From Trebonia sp963773105 (GTDB taxonomy: Bacteria > Actinomycetota > Actinomycetes > Streptosporangiales > Streptosporangiaceae): DNA of 64,000 bases. Positions 24,648 to 33,448 of the stretch are shown here, piece by piece; positions within the stretch are counted from its first letter, which is position 1, and each line of letters begins with the position of its first letter. Below the pieces are notes generated by a model. That model was not told where the DNA came from and ran no database searches. It saw only the letters and a list, made by a program, of their open reading frames with translations. Location: assembly GCA_963773105.1 (NCBI GenBank), contig CAVZAA010000010.1, positions 186,001 through 250,000 of the forward strand. Reading direction: 5' to 3'. A program made the position numbers and the translations under genes.

Positions 24648-25460
24648 ATGACGATCACCGCGCAGCCGGCCACCGCGGCCGGCCGCGAGAGCGGGGCATG
24701 CCGCTATCCCGGCTGCCCGAACCCGGCCAGGGACCCCGGGGCGCCGGGCCGCAGGCCCGGCTACTGCGGGCAGGAGATGCCCGAGGACCGCGACGGCGCC
24801 CTCGTGCTGGTCCGGCATACCGCGCTGACGGCGTTCCGCCGCCGGCAGCAGCTCGCGGGGCAGCCCGACGACGGCGGCCGGCCGGTCACCGCGGCGATCA
24901 GCCGGGCCGGCGCGATCCGCGACGACGCCCTGGCCGCGATGAGCAGGCTCGGCGTCCAGCTGACCGCGGCCCTGGACCAGCTCGCCGCCCTCGGCGAGCA
25001 GCTGGCCGCCGCCGGCCCCGAGGCCGCCGAGGCCCAGGCCGAGACCGTCCGCGCCGAGACCGCCGCCGCCATCGAGCACGCCCGCGCCGAGACCGCCGGC
25101 CACGCCGCCGCCCGGCACGCCGCCGAGCTCGACGCCGCCGAGGCCCGCACCGCCGCAGCCGAGGCCATCGCCATGCTCGAAGAGCACGCCACCGCCCGGC
25201 AGCGCGCCGAAGGCGAGCGCGACGCGCTCGCCGCGGAACTCGCCGCCGCCCGCGACGCCGCCAGCCGGCACGAGCAGGAACGCCAGCGGCACGAGGGCGC
25301 GCTCGCCGCCCTGCGCGACCAGCTCGCCCGCGCCGAGGCCGCCCTCGACCGCGAGCGCGACCGCCAGCACGAGACCACCGTCCTGCTCCGCGGCCTCATA
25401 ACCGGCCCGGACCCCGCGGCCGGCAAGACCGCGGCCCGCCGCCAGCCCGCCACCCAGTAA
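24648..25460 (+). CDS. Coiled-coil passenger protein inside IS21 element
   Basis: A 270-residue protein between istA and istB. The N-terminus has a Cys motif resembling a small zinc finger (CRYPGCPNPARDPG then GRRPGYCGQ). Residues about 85-255 are an almost unbroken Ala/Glu/Arg/Gln-rich heptad pattern (AAAIEHARAETAGHAAARHA, ALRDQLARAEAALDRERDRQ), a long alpha-helical coiled coil. It resembles KfrA-like proteins in composition, but I cannot claim homology. ATG 24648 follows GGGAGAGGACG. IS21 elements normally carry only istA and istB, so this gene is unusual; it could aid DNA bridging, target choice or regulation. Confidence 0.7.
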   Translation: MTITAQPATAAGRESGACRYPGCPNPARDPGAPGRRPGYCGQEMPEDRDGALVLVRHTALTAFRRRQQLAGQPDDGGRPVTAAISRAGAIRDDALAAMSRLGVQLTAALDQLAALGEQLAAAGPEAAEAQAETVRAETAAAIEHARAETAGHAAARHAAELDAAEARTAAAEAIAMLEEHATARQRAEGERDALAAELAAARDAASRHEQERQRHEGALAALRDQLARAEAALDRERDRQHETTVLLRGLITGPDPAAGKTAARRQPATQ

Positions 25461-25536
25461 TCACCGCCGGCCTGCGGGGCGGGCACGGCGGCCCGCCCCG
25501 CAAGCCAGCCCCCGAACGAGAGAAAGAACAGCACCG

Positions 25537-26298
25537 ATGACCATGACCAGCCCCATCAGCCCCGACCTCAAGCGACTGCTGCGCGCCCTCAAGCTCGGCC
25601 GCCTCGAAGACACCCTCCCCGAACGGCTCACCGCGGCCCGCCAGCAGAAAATGACCCACGCCGACTTCCTCGAGCTCCTGCTGTCCGACGAGGTCACCCG
25701 ACGCGAGAACGGCTCGGCCGCCCGCCGCGCCCGCGCCGCCGGACTCGACCCCGCCATGCGCCTGGAAACCTGGGACCCCGAAGCCAGCGTCCGCTACGAC
25801 CAGCAGCTCTGGAACGAGCTCACCAGCCTCCGGTTCGCCGACGCCGGGCACGGAGCCCTCATCCTCGGGCCCGTCGGCGTCGGCAAGACGCACCTCGCCA
25901 CCGCCCTCGGCCACATCGCCGTCCGCCGCCGCCTCACCGTCACCATGGCCCGCGCCGACCAGCTCTTCAAGAAGCTCAAAGCCGCCCGGCTCGACAACAC
26001 CACCGAGGCCGAGCACCGCCGCCTCGCCGCCGTCAGCGTGCTGATCATCGACGACTTCGCCCTGCAGCCCCTCGACGAGCTAGCCACCGCGGACTTCTAC
26101 GAACTGGTCGTCGCACGGCACCGGAAGAACCCGACGATCGTCACCTCGAACCGGACCCCGGACGAATGGGTCACCCTCATGAGCGACCCGCTCCTGGCCC
26201 AGTCGGCCGTCGACCGCCTGGTCTCGACCTGCCACGAGCTCATAGTCGAAGGAGAGTCCTACCGCCGCCGCCAGCGGCCCGCAATCCCCCCAGCTTGA
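25537..26298 (+). CDS. istB: IS21-family helper ATPase IstB
   Basis: A 253-residue AAA+ ATPase. An N-terminal IstB helical region (LKRLLRALKLGRLEDTLPER) precedes Walker A GPVGVGKTHLA (about 111-121), Walker B VLIIDDFAL (about 170-178) and the sensor region IVTSNRTPDEW. IstB assembles on target DNA and activates IstA. It ends 68 bases before the right terminal repeat. The protein looks intact. Confidence 0.95.
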   Translation: MTMTSPISPDLKRLLRALKLGRLEDTLPERLTAARQQKMTHADFLELLLSDEVTRRENGSAARRARAAGLDPAMRLETWDPEASVRYDQQLWNELTSLRFADAGHGALILGPVGVGKTHLATALGHIAVRRRLTVTMARADQLFKKLKAARLDNTTEAEHRRLAAVSVLIIDDFALQPLDELATADFYELVVARHRKNPTIVTSNRTPDEWVTLMSDPLLAQSAVDRLVSTCHELIVEGESYRRRQRPAIPPA

Positions 26299-26366
26299 CG
26301 AACCCCGTCAGCTGCCCCAAGATGATCCGGCAGCCGAACGGTGGTCCCTAGGTCGTGGCAACACCC

Positions 26367-26392
26367 TGGTCCCATGCTCCCGGCAAATGACA
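26367..26392 (-). repeat. IS21 right terminal inverted repeat
   Basis: On the minus strand it begins TGTCATTTGCC. ACAGGA follows directly outside the element, matching the left flank. Confidence 0.9.
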
Positions 26393-26414
26393 ACAGGACG
26401 CGTTTGGGGTCGCT

Positions 26415-26535
26415 GGCGTAGGTGACAGGACGCGTTGGAGGTCAAGCGCGCGTTGGGGGTCAATGGCGTCGCCGACGGGACGCGTTGGAGGTCAAGCGCG
26501 CGTTGGGGTTAGTGGCGTCGCCGACGGGTCGCAGG
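26415..26535 (+). repeat. Tandem 49-50-base repeat array
   Basis: Units start at 26415, 26465 and 26514 and contain ACGCGTTGGAGGTCAAGCGC followed by GCGTTGGGG and GGCGTxGsyGACrGG. The first unit starts GGCGTAGGTGACAGGA, identical to the sequence at the left IS21 flank, so the element appears to have inserted into a member of this repeat family. No coding function is apparent. Confidence 0.75.
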
Positions 26536-26590
26536 TGGAGGTTCTGGCTGGGCAAAGACCGGGTGACCTGGGCCGCTATAGCATGGGGCG

Positions 26591-26956
26591 GTGACCGAGT
26601 TCGTGAGCTGCCGGTCCAATCTGGAAGTTGACGATCTTGCGCCCGCCGCCGCGTTCCTGCGCGAGGTGCTGGGGTTCGAGGTCGAGGTCGACGAGCCGGC
26701 CATGGGACTAATGCTGCTGCGGCGGGACGCGGTCGGTCTGGCGCTGGTGCGGTCAGCGACCCCCGGCGTCAACGCCACCACCGCCGTCTACCTCGGCGTC
26801 ACCGGCGTCGATGACCTGCACGAGCAGTGCGCGGCCAGCGGCGCGCGGATCGTCACCGGCCTCGCCGACCATCCCTGGGGCCTGCGCGACTTCGTGGTCG
26901 AGATGCCCGGCGGCCACCGGCTGGCCCTCGGCGAACGCATCGCACAGCAGCACTGA
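26591..26956 (+). CDS. VOC family protein
   Basis: A 121-residue VOC protein (SNLEVDDLAPAAAFLREVLG, then FVVEMPGGHRLALGE at the C-terminus with the Glu ligand region). The start is GTG at 26591. No Shine-Dalgarno is seen, but TATAGC at 26577-26582 sits 8 bases upstream, so the message may be leaderless. The substrate is unknown. It lies next to the repeat array left of it. Confidence 0.85.
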   Translation: MTEFVSCRSNLEVDDLAPAAAFLREVLGFEVEVDEPAMGLMLLRRDAVGLALVRSATPGVNATTAVYLGVTGVDDLHEQCAASGARIVTGLADHPWGLRDFVVEMPGGHRLALGERIAQQH

Positions 26957-27093
26957 CGCAGGCGCGAAGAGGCACCGGCTGGGCTCCAATCGGTCAGGAT
27001 CGGAGAAGCGCGATGACGGTCCCCGAGCCTAGCCTTTGAGTGCAGGGTCGGCCCGACGCCGAGCCCCTGAGTCGCAGGAAAGGAAGCCCGCGA

Positions 27094-27543
27094 ATGCCCG
27101 CTACAACTGACACGACCGAGTCCCAGGGCTTCAGCGCCGCCGAGCGTGCCGCAATGAAGAAGCGCGCCGACGAGCTGCGCGCCGAGGGCAAGAAGGGCGC
27201 CAAGAAGGCGGATGGCCTGCAGGCGGTCCTCGACGCCATCGCAGCGATGGCTCCGGAGGATCGTGCGCTGGCCGAGCGCGTGCACGTGACGGTGACCGCG
27301 GCCGCCCCCGGGTTGTCGCCCAAGACCTGGTACGGGATGCCGGCCTACGCGAACGAGGACGGCAAGGTCGTCGTCTTCTTCCAGGACTCCGGCAAGTTCA
27401 ACTACCGCTACTCGACCCTGGGCTTCCAGGACGCCGCCAACCTCGACGACGGCGACGTGTGGCCGGTGGCGTACGCGCTGGTGGAGTGGAGTCCGCTGGC
27501 CGAGAAGAAGGTCGCCGAGCTGGTGCGGGCCGCGGTCTCCTGA
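27094..27543 (+). CDS. DUF1801 family protein
   Basis: A 149-residue protein. After a charged Lys/Glu/Ala N-terminal helix (FSAAERAAMKKRADELRAEG) comes the DUF1801/YdhG-type domain: SPKTWYGMPAYANEDGKVVV, FFQDSGKFNYRYSTLGFQDA and LDDGDVWPVAYAL. These proteins have a small alpha-beta fold of unknown biochemical role. ATG 27094 has AGGAAAGGAAG upstream. It stands alone, convergent with the recN unit. Confidence 0.85.
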   Translation: MPATTDTTESQGFSAAERAAMKKRADELRAEGKKGAKKADGLQAVLDAIAAMAPEDRALAERVHVTVTAAAPGLSPKTWYGMPAYANEDGKVVVFFQDSGKFNYRYSTLGFQDAANLDDGDVWPVAYALVEWSPLAEKKVAELVRAAVS

Positions 27544-27550
27544 CCGTCGT

Positions 27551-27817
27551 TCAGGGTTCCGCTGGCGTTCCCGCTGGCAGGACCCGCTGGTAGTCCTGCA
27601 CGATTCGGGCCGGGGTAACGGTGGGCGGGAAGCTCATCACCCGGCCCGACTCGCGTTCGATGACGCGGGTCGCGCCGGGCGGGCGGCCCGGTTTGGCGCG
27701 TTCGGTGATGAGCCAGCCGGCGTCGAACTCGGTCAGGTCCCAGCCCCGCCGGGGGTCGTTGGGTGGGGCGCCGCAGACGTGGAAGGCGATCGCCGCCGCC
27801 TGGTCCTGAGTGATCAA
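27551..27817 (-). CDS. Small protein of unknown function downstream of recN
   Basis: An 88-residue protein: LITQDQAAAIAFHVCGAPPN, GWDLTEFDAGWLITERA and a basic Gly/Pro segment, ending PARIVQDYQRVLPAG. The pattern recalls small YrhB/immunity-like domains, but I cannot assign it. The only fitting start is TTG at 27817, 4 bases after the recN stop, so it is probably co-transcribed with recN and translationally coupled. Confidence 0.6.
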   Translation of the reverse strand: MITQDQAAAIAFHVCGAPPNDPRRGWDLTEFDAGWLITERAKPGRPPGATRVIERESGRVMSFPPTVTPARIVQDYQRVLPAGTPAEP

Positions 27818-27821
27818 GGTG

Positions 27822-29630
27822 CTACGGGCGGGCAGCCTGGTCGGCGGCCATCGCCAGCAGCTCGGCCGCGTGGGCCTGGCCGAACTCGGAGTCCTCGAGG
27901 CCTGCCAGCATGCGCGAGAGCTCGCGGACGCGGGCCTCGTGGTCCAGCCGGACCACGCTGGTGCTGGTGATCGAGCCGTCGCTTGACTTGGCGACCACCA
28001 GGTGGTTGTCGGCGAACGCGGCTACCTGGGGCAGGTGGGTGACGACGATGACCTGGGCGAGCCGGGCCAGCTTGGCCAGGCGGCGGCCGATCTCGACCGC
28101 GGCCTTGCCGCCGACGCCGGCGTCCACCTCGTCGAACACGAAGGTGGGGACCGGGTCGGCGCCGGCGAAGACCACCTCGATCGCGAGCATGACCCGGGAC
28201 AGCTCGCCGCCGGAGGCGCCCTTGTGCAGCGCGAGGGAGGGGGCGCCCGGGTTGGAGGCGAGCCGGATCTCCACGTCGTCGATGCCGTGCGGGCCGGGCT
28301 CGTCCAGCGGGGTGAGGACGACCGAGATCCGGGCGTGCGGCATGGCCAGCGCGGTCAGCTCGGCGGTCACGTCCTGCGCGAACCGCTCCCCCGCCTCGGT
28401 GCGCAGCTGCGTGAGCCGGGCGGCCAGCTCGGCCACGCGCGCTGCCAGCTCCGCTTCCTCGGCGGTGAGGGCGGCGATCTTGTCGTCGTCGTTGTCGAGC
28501 TCGCCCACTCGGGCGGCCGCACGGCGTCCCCAGTCGAGCACGACGTCGATCTCGTCGGGCTGCGGCGTCGGCTCCGCCGCGTCGTCTGATTCAACCCAGT
28601 CACCTGGATCGATGGGGGCAGGCTGTCCGTTGATGTGGGCGGATACGCCGCCGGGTCCGTAGAGGCGGATGATGCGGCTCAGCGCGGCTCGGCGCTCCTG
28701 CACGGCGGCCAGCCGGGCCGGGTCCGCGTCCAGTGACTGCACGTAGGACGCGAGCTCGGCCGCCACCTCCGAGAGCAGGTAGGTCGCCTCAGACAGCCGC
28801 TCGGCGACGCCGTCGATCTCGGCGTCGTGACGGCGGACCGCGTCCAGGGCCCGCCGGGCCTGGCCGAGCAGGGTCACCGCGTCGGCGCCTTCGTTGGCCG
28901 CGGTCGGGTCGCCCAGCAGCGCCTCGTGCGCGGTGGTGGCGGCGGCGTGCAGCGCGTCGGCGTTGGCCAGTCGCTCCTCCTCGGCCCGGAGGGCCGCCGC
29001 CTCGCCCGCCACCGGGTTGAGCTTCTCGATCTCGGTCAGCCCGGCCCGGAGCTCGGCCGCCTCAGCGACCCGGGCCCGGGCCTGGGTGGTGATCTCGGTC
29101 AGCTCGGCGTGCGCCTTCCGGTGCCCGTTGTACGCCCGCTGGTAGTCGGCCAGCACCTCGGCCAGCACCGCCCCGGCGAACTTGTCGAGCGACTCCCGCT
29201 GGCGTCCGGGCTTGAGCAGCTGCTGCTGGTCGGACTGGCCGTGCACCGCGACCAGGTCGTCGGCCAGGTAGGTGAGCAGCGACACCGGCACCGAGCGGCC
29301 GCCCGCGAACGCGCGCGAGCGCCCCTCCCCCGACACCGATCTGGTCAGCACCAGCGTGCCGTCCTCGTCAAGGTCGCCGCCCGCCTCCTCGACCTGCTGG
29401 GCGACCTTGCCCCGGGGGTCGGTGCGGAGCCGTCCCTCGACCGAGGCGCGCTGCGCGCCCGGCCGCACCCGGGCCGGGTCCGCGCGGCCGCCGAAGAGCA
29501 GCCCGAGGCCGGTCACGACCATCGTCTTGCCCGCGCCGGTCTCGCCGGTCAGCGCGGTGAAGCCGGGTGAAAGCTCGAGCAGCGCGTCGTTGATGACCCC
29601 GAGCCCGGTGATGCGCACTTCCTCAAGCAT
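27822..29630 (-). CDS. recN: DNA repair protein RecN
   Basis: A 602-residue SMC-like ATPase. Walker A is LTGETGAGKTMVV near the N-terminus (MLEEVRITGLGVINDALLEL), followed by AVHGQSDQQQLLKP. A long coiled coil occupies the middle, and the C-terminal signature and Walker B read GASGGELSRVMLAIE and TFVFDEVDAGVGG. RecN holds broken DNA ends together during double-strand break repair. ATG 29630 matches the family start; the longer frame upstream is low-complexity. Residues about 365-400 hold an insert rich in Pro/Asp/Glu, making the protein slightly long. Confidence 0.95.
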   Translation of the reverse strand: MLEEVRITGLGVINDALLELSPGFTALTGETGAGKTMVVTGLGLLFGGRADPARVRPGAQRASVEGRLRTDPRGKVAQQVEEAGGDLDEDGTLVLTRSVSGEGRSRAFAGGRSVPVSLLTYLADDLVAVHGQSDQQQLLKPGRQRESLDKFAGAVLAEVLADYQRAYNGHRKAHAELTEITTQARARVAEAAELRAGLTEIEKLNPVAGEAAALRAEEERLANADALHAAATTAHEALLGDPTAANEGADAVTLLGQARRALDAVRRHDAEIDGVAERLSEATYLLSEVAAELASYVQSLDADPARLAAVQERRAALSRIIRLYGPGGVSAHINGQPAPIDPGDWVESDDAAEPTPQPDEIDVVLDWGRRAAARVGELDNDDDKIAALTAEEAELAARVAELAARLTQLRTEAGERFAQDVTAELTALAMPHARISVVLTPLDEPGPHGIDDVEIRLASNPGAPSLALHKGASGGELSRVMLAIEVVFAGADPVPTFVFDEVDAGVGGKAAVEIGRRLAKLARLAQVIVVTHLPQVAAFADNHLVVAKSSDGSITSTSVVRLDHEARVRELSRMLAGLEDSEFGQAHAAELLAMAADQAARP

Positions 29631-29929
29631 GCCCGCCCGCGTCTCCTTCCGAGCTTCTGCCGTCGGCGCCGCTGCAGCCGGCGCCACAAAAAGGACACTG
29701 CCGCGCGGCAACCCCGACTCTACCGCGCCGTCCGCCGCCGGCGCGGCGATCCGCGGCCGCACCTCCGTTGCCGCACCCCCGGCGGCAGCGGTCACAGCTG
29801 AGATCGTTTCGCTTACATGTTTGCATTAATTGTCGCATAGCCAACGAGTTCGATTCGCCATACGATTGCGGAGTTTCGCGTGTCGTCGGCCCGCCATCGC
29901 TCGGCGAGACGGCGGGCGGGCGGGGCGAA

Positions 29930-29952
29930 GCAACGGTCCGTTCGAGATGATG
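29930..29952 (+). repeat. Dispersed 23-base repeat, copy 1
   Basis: GCAACGGTCCGTTCGAGATG followed by ATG is identical to 56396-56418. It contains the small palindrome AACGG-T-CCGTT. A shorter match (CGGTCCGTTCGAGA, minus strand) occurs at about 30816-30829. Each lies in a short intergenic gap. Confidence 0.65.
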
Positions 29953-29962
29953 ATTTGGATTT

Positions 29963-30754
29963 TCACTGGATTTTCGGCAGGTGCAGCGGGCCGGGGACGA
30001 GCAGCCGCGCCCCCACCGCCAGCGCGACCAGCGCCACCACCAGGAACAGCCCGACCCAGACGCCGCCCGGCACCCCGGTCAGCCCGGCCAGCTGGTCGGC
30101 GTCCGACTCCGGCGCGCGACCTTGCCAGACGACGCCGCCGGGGCGAAGGGCGCGGCCACGGGAGCGTCGCGCGCGGCCGCGCGACCGCTGCAGCTCGACC
30201 ACCGGCCGCACCCCGCCAAGCAGCAGGAACCAGGCGGCGGCGTACCCGAAGGCCGCCTGCACCAGCGCCGTGGCCAGCCAGCTGACCGCGACCACACCCG
30301 CCGCCGTGACCAGCACCGCCAGCGCGCCGTAGGCGTTGCGGATCGCGAGCAGCGTCGCGCCGAGCAGCACCAGCAGCAGCCATAGGAGCAGGATGACGTG
30401 ATGCGCGGCCAGCAGCCAGGCCGCCCCGGCCCCGAGCAGCGGCGGCGTCAGGTACCCGGCGAGGGTGGTGAGCACCAGGCCGGGCCCGTCCGGCCTGCCC
30501 CGGGACCGGGTCTCGCCCGAGGTGTCGGAGTGCAGCCGAATCCCCTGCAGCCGCCGCCCGGCCAGCAGCGAGACCAGGGCGTGGCCGCCCTCGTGCGCGA
30601 TCGTGATCGCGTTCCTGGTCAGGCGCCAGAGCCAGCCGTTCAGCACCACGATCAGCGCGACGGCGCCGCTCGCCGCGACGACCCAGTCCGGCGGCGCGGG
30701 CTGCGTCCCCGTCACCCGGTCCCAGAGGTGCTGCACCACCGTCAATACCGGCAT
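29963..30754 (-). CDS. M50-like membrane metallopeptidase
   Basis: A 263-residue membrane protein with the zinc motif HEGGH in ITIAHEGGHALVSLLAGRR (near 54-60) in or next to a membrane helix. About five more hydrophobic segments follow. This is the M50B-like type found widely in actinobacteria, distantly related to site-2 proteases. A basic loop (RSRGRARRSRGRALRPGG) separates the last helices. The substrate is unknown. It is minus strand, upstream of recN but separated by about 330 bases that include a dispersed repeat and no other gene. Confidence 0.85.
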   Translation of the reverse strand: MPVLTVVQHLWDRVTGTQPAPPDWVVAASGAVALIVVLNGWLWRLTRNAITIAHEGGHALVSLLAGRRLQGIRLHSDTSGETRSRGRPDGPGLVLTTLAGYLTPPLLGAGAAWLLAAHHVILLLWLLLVLLGATLLAIRNAYGALAVLVTAAGVVAVSWLATALVQAAFGYAAAWFLLLGGVRPVVELQRSRGRARRSRGRALRPGGVVWQGRAPESDADQLAGLTGVPGGVWVGLFLVVALVALAVGARLLVPGPLHLPKIQ

Positions 30755-30837
30755 ACCGGACAGGCTAGGCGGCCGCGACCGCCTGCGGGTCCGCGATCGG
30801 CGCTCTTTTCAGCTTTTCTCGAACGGACCGGGGCGAC

Positions 30838-32307
30838 TCACCACGGCTCGGCCGCGAGTGCCTCGATGCCATGCGCCAGCGCGTGCTCACGCTGCGCGCC
30901 GTACCCGACCAGCAGGGTGGGGGGCGCGGAGCAGGGCTGCGCCCAGTGCCAGGTCGCGTTCTCCAGCTGGACGTCGTGCTTGGCCGCCAACGTCGCGACC
31001 TGGTCGGGGTCGCGCCCGTCGGGCAGCCGCAGCAGCAGGTGCAGCCCGGCCGCCTCGCCGCTCGGCCGGATCTCCGGTAGGTGCGCGTCGAGTACGGCGA
31101 GCACGCGGTCGCGCCGGGCGCGGTAGATGGGGCGGACCCGCCGCAGGTGCCGGGCGAAGCCGCCGCTGTCGATGAAGCGGGCGAGGGTGAGCTGCCCGAG
31201 CGCCTCGGCGGCGAAGTCCTCAAGCAGCCGGACCCGGATGATGTCGCCCGCCAGCTCGGGCGGTGCGACGATCCAGCCCAGCCGCAGGGCCGGGCTCAGG
31301 ACCTTGCTGGCGCTGCCGCCGTAGACGACGCGGTCGGGATCGAGGCCCTGCAGCGCCCCCACCGGCAGCCGGTCGTAGCGGAGCTCTGCGTCGTAGTCGT
31401 CCTCGATGACCAGCGCCCCCGACCTGCGCGCCCACTCAAGCAGGGCGACCCGCCGGTTGGCCGAGAGCGCGACCCCGCTCGGGTAGGAGTGGGCGGGTGA
31501 CAGCAGCACCGCCTGCACTTCCAGGCCGGCCAGCAGGGACGTCTTGATTCCCTCGTCGTCGACCGCGACCGGGACCGCCTCAAGTCCGGCCGCGTCGATG
31601 ATCTTGCGATGGAAGAGGAAGCACGGGTCCTCGACCGCGATCCGGGTCACGCCGCGCCTGCCAAGCGCCCGGCACAGCAGCATCAGGCCCTGCGAGAAGC
31701 CGCCGCAGATGACGATCTGGTCCGGGCTCGCCCGCACGCCGCGGACGCGGCCCAGGTAGGCGGCGAGCGCTGCCCGCAGCTCGAGCTCGCCCCGCGGCGG
31801 CGGGTAGAGCAGGCCCATGTCGGGGAGGTCCTGCAGCACGTCACGGTAGTGGCGGAGCCATTCATTGCGCGGAAACAGGGCCGGGTCGGGCAGCCCGCTC
31901 CTGGATATCTTGCCGTCGTGGCCAAGCGCCAGCGGCCAGTACGGCGAGTCGCCCGGTCCGGCCGACGCCTGGCGGCTGTCGAAGCCGGGCGCCCTGACCC
32001 GGGTGCCAGAGCCCTGGCGGGCTTCCAGGTAGCCCTCGATGACCAGCTGCTCGTAGGCGCCGACCACGAGCGAGCGGGACAGCCCGAGTTCGGCCGCGAG
32101 CACCCGCGACGGCGGCAGCGCGGTTCCCGGGGCGAGCGTTTGGCGGGCGATGGCCTGACGCAGGCCGCGCTCGAGCTGCGCTCGAAGGGTGCGAGGGCGG
32201 GAGCGGTCAAGTTCCACCAGGAGGTCAGCAGGGAACTCGCCGTCATCTGCGAAATTGGGCTGCTTACTGGTAGCCAATTGGACCTTCCTATCCAGGCCAT
32301 TATTCAT
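30838..32307 (-). CDS. MocR/PdxR-type GntR regulator with aminotransferase domain
   Basis: A 489-residue fusion protein. A GntR winged helix-turn-helix (about 30-105, LPPSRVLAAELGLSRSLVVG) is linked to a type I aminotransferase fold with the PLP lysine in YGGSASKVLSPALRLGW. MocR proteins sense PLP or an amino-acid aldimine and regulate a nearby gene, here probably the divergent dehydrogenase-like gene 40 bases away. The ATG at 32307 lacks a clear ribosome site, so the exact start is uncertain. Confidence 0.9.
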   Translation of the reverse strand: MNNGLDRKVQLATSKQPNFADDGEFPADLLVELDRSRPRTLRAQLERGLRQAIARQTLAPGTALPPSRVLAAELGLSRSLVVGAYEQLVIEGYLEARQGSGTRVRAPGFDSRQASAGPGDSPYWPLALGHDGKISRSGLPDPALFPRNEWLRHYRDVLQDLPDMGLLYPPPRGELELRAALAAYLGRVRGVRASPDQIVICGGFSQGLMLLCRALGRRGVTRIAVEDPCFLFHRKIIDAAGLEAVPVAVDDEGIKTSLLAGLEVQAVLLSPAHSYPSGVALSANRRVALLEWARRSGALVIEDDYDAELRYDRLPVGALQGLDPDRVVYGGSASKVLSPALRLGWIVAPPELAGDIIRVRLLEDFAAEALGQLTLARFIDSGGFARHLRRVRPIYRARRDRVLAVLDAHLPEIRPSGEAAGLHLLLRLPDGRDPDQVATLAAKHDVQLENATWHWAQPCSAPPTLLVGYGAQREHALAHGIEALAAEPW

Positions 32308-32347
32308 AGCCTAGCCGTATAGCTCAGTGTCGATCGCTAGGGGGACG

Positions 32348-33355
32348 ATGGTGCCGGTGAACGAGCCGGGCACCGGCCGGGTGCTCGTGCTCGGCGGCCA
32401 GGGCGCGCTTGGGACGGCGATCGCGGCGGCGTTCGGCGCGGCGGGCTGGACCGCGATCAGGGCCGGCCGGCGGCCCGATTCCGGTGCCGATTTCCGGCGG
32501 GTGGACCTGGATGAGCCCGACACCCTCAAGCGGGCGCTCGACGACATCGACCTCATCGTGAGCACCGTCCCTGACGAGGGGCTGGTCGCCGAGCGGCTGG
32601 TGCTCACGCAGGGCGGCGTGCTCATCAACGTCTCGGCCGTGGCCGCGAGCGCCGTGCAGCGGCTGCGGCGGGTGCCTGGCCCGCCCCGCGGCACCGTGCT
32701 GATGAACGCGGGCATCGCCCCGGGGCTGACCAACCTGCTCGCGGCCGACCTGCTGGCGCACCATCCGGAGGCGGACGAGGTCGAGCTGGTCTTCACCGTC
32801 TCGGCCAAGAGCGCGGTCGGGCCGGCCGGAAGCAGGTTCGCCCATCCCGCGCTCACCCGTGAAAGCACGCACCAGACGACCGTCGTCCCGTTGCCTGAGC
32901 CGTTCGGCCGACGCCGCTGCGTCGGCTTCGCCGAGGCTGACAACGGCTGGCTGGGCGCGGTGGCCGGCGGCCGGGCGGTCAGCCCCTACCTGTGCATCAG
33001 CGAGCGCCGGGTGCACAGCGCCCTGCTCGCCTTCAACTCGGCCGGGCTCATCGCCCGCCTCCCCCGGTCCGCCTTCGCCAGCGCCCGGTCGGACGCTCCG
33101 GGCGCCCCCGGGTCCGAGCCGGTCGCGCACTGGGTCGCGGTCCGCCGCCGCGGCGCCTGCCTGGCCGCGCGGACCCTGCGGTGCCGCGGCGACTACCGGT
33201 CGGCGGCGGCGGGCACGGTGCTGTTCGCCCGCTCGCTGGCCGCGGGGGCAGGCGCCGGGCCGGCCGGGGTGCTGGTCCCGGAGGAGACCTGCACGATCGG
33301 CGAGCTCCGGGCGGCGCTGGCCGAGTCGGACATCGTGGTGGTCGACGAGCAATAG
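32348..33355 (+). CDS. Saccharopine dehydrogenase-like oxidoreductase
   Basis: A 335-residue protein with an N-terminal Rossmann motif (RVLVLGGQGALGTAIAAAFG) and a Sacchrp_dh_NADP-like domain (DLIVSTVPDEGLVAERLV, TVLMNAGIAPGLTNLLAADL). The C-terminal half is diverse, as usual in the family. ATG 32348 follows AGGGGG closely; GTG 32351 or 32357 may be the true start. The short shared promoter region with the MocR gene suggests MocR control. The substrate is unknown; amino-acid metabolism is plausible from the regulator type. Confidence 0.8.
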   Translation: MVPVNEPGTGRVLVLGGQGALGTAIAAAFGAAGWTAIRAGRRPDSGADFRRVDLDEPDTLKRALDDIDLIVSTVPDEGLVAERLVLTQGGVLINVSAVAASAVQRLRRVPGPPRGTVLMNAGIAPGLTNLLAADLLAHHPEADEVELVFTVSAKSAVGPAGSRFAHPALTRESTHQTTVVPLPEPFGRRRCVGFAEADNGWLGAVAGGRAVSPYLCISERRVHSALLAFNSAGLIARLPRSAFASARSDAPGAPGSEPVAHWVAVRRRGACLAARTLRCRGDYRSAAAGTVLFARSLAAGAGAGPAGVLVPEETCTIGELRAALAESDIVVVDEQ

Positions 33356-33448
33356 CCCGCCCGGGCCGGCCGTAGACCCGCGATGATTTTCCAGCCGTTG
33401 TACGGTCGTAGCTGGCGGTGTTCTCTGCAGCGTTGGAGGGGTGCTTCG

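Larger units (their letters stand above)
22797..26392 (+). mobile_element. Complete IS21-family insertion sequence with an extra gene
   Basis: A 3596-base element bounded by 26-base inverted repeats at 22797-22822 and 26367-26392 that match at 24 of 26 positions and begin TGTCATTTGCC. It is flanked by a perfect 6-base direct repeat ACAGGA (22791-22796 and 26393-26398), within the 4-8 bases usual for IS21. Inside are istA, a coiled-coil gene and istB in the same direction. Subterminal copies of TTGCCA-n-ATGGGACCAC (22803, 22837, 22863) look like transposase-binding sites. All parts look intact, so it may be active or recent. Confidence 0.92.

Noticed and set aside
22741..26535. CRISPR array formed by the repeats around the IS21 element
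   Set aside because: Units are adjacent or palindromic without regular unique spacers, and no cas genes are present.
29826..29860. GTTCGATTCGCC, resembling a tRNA T-loop
   Set aside because: No matching acceptor, anticodon or D arms could be found around it.
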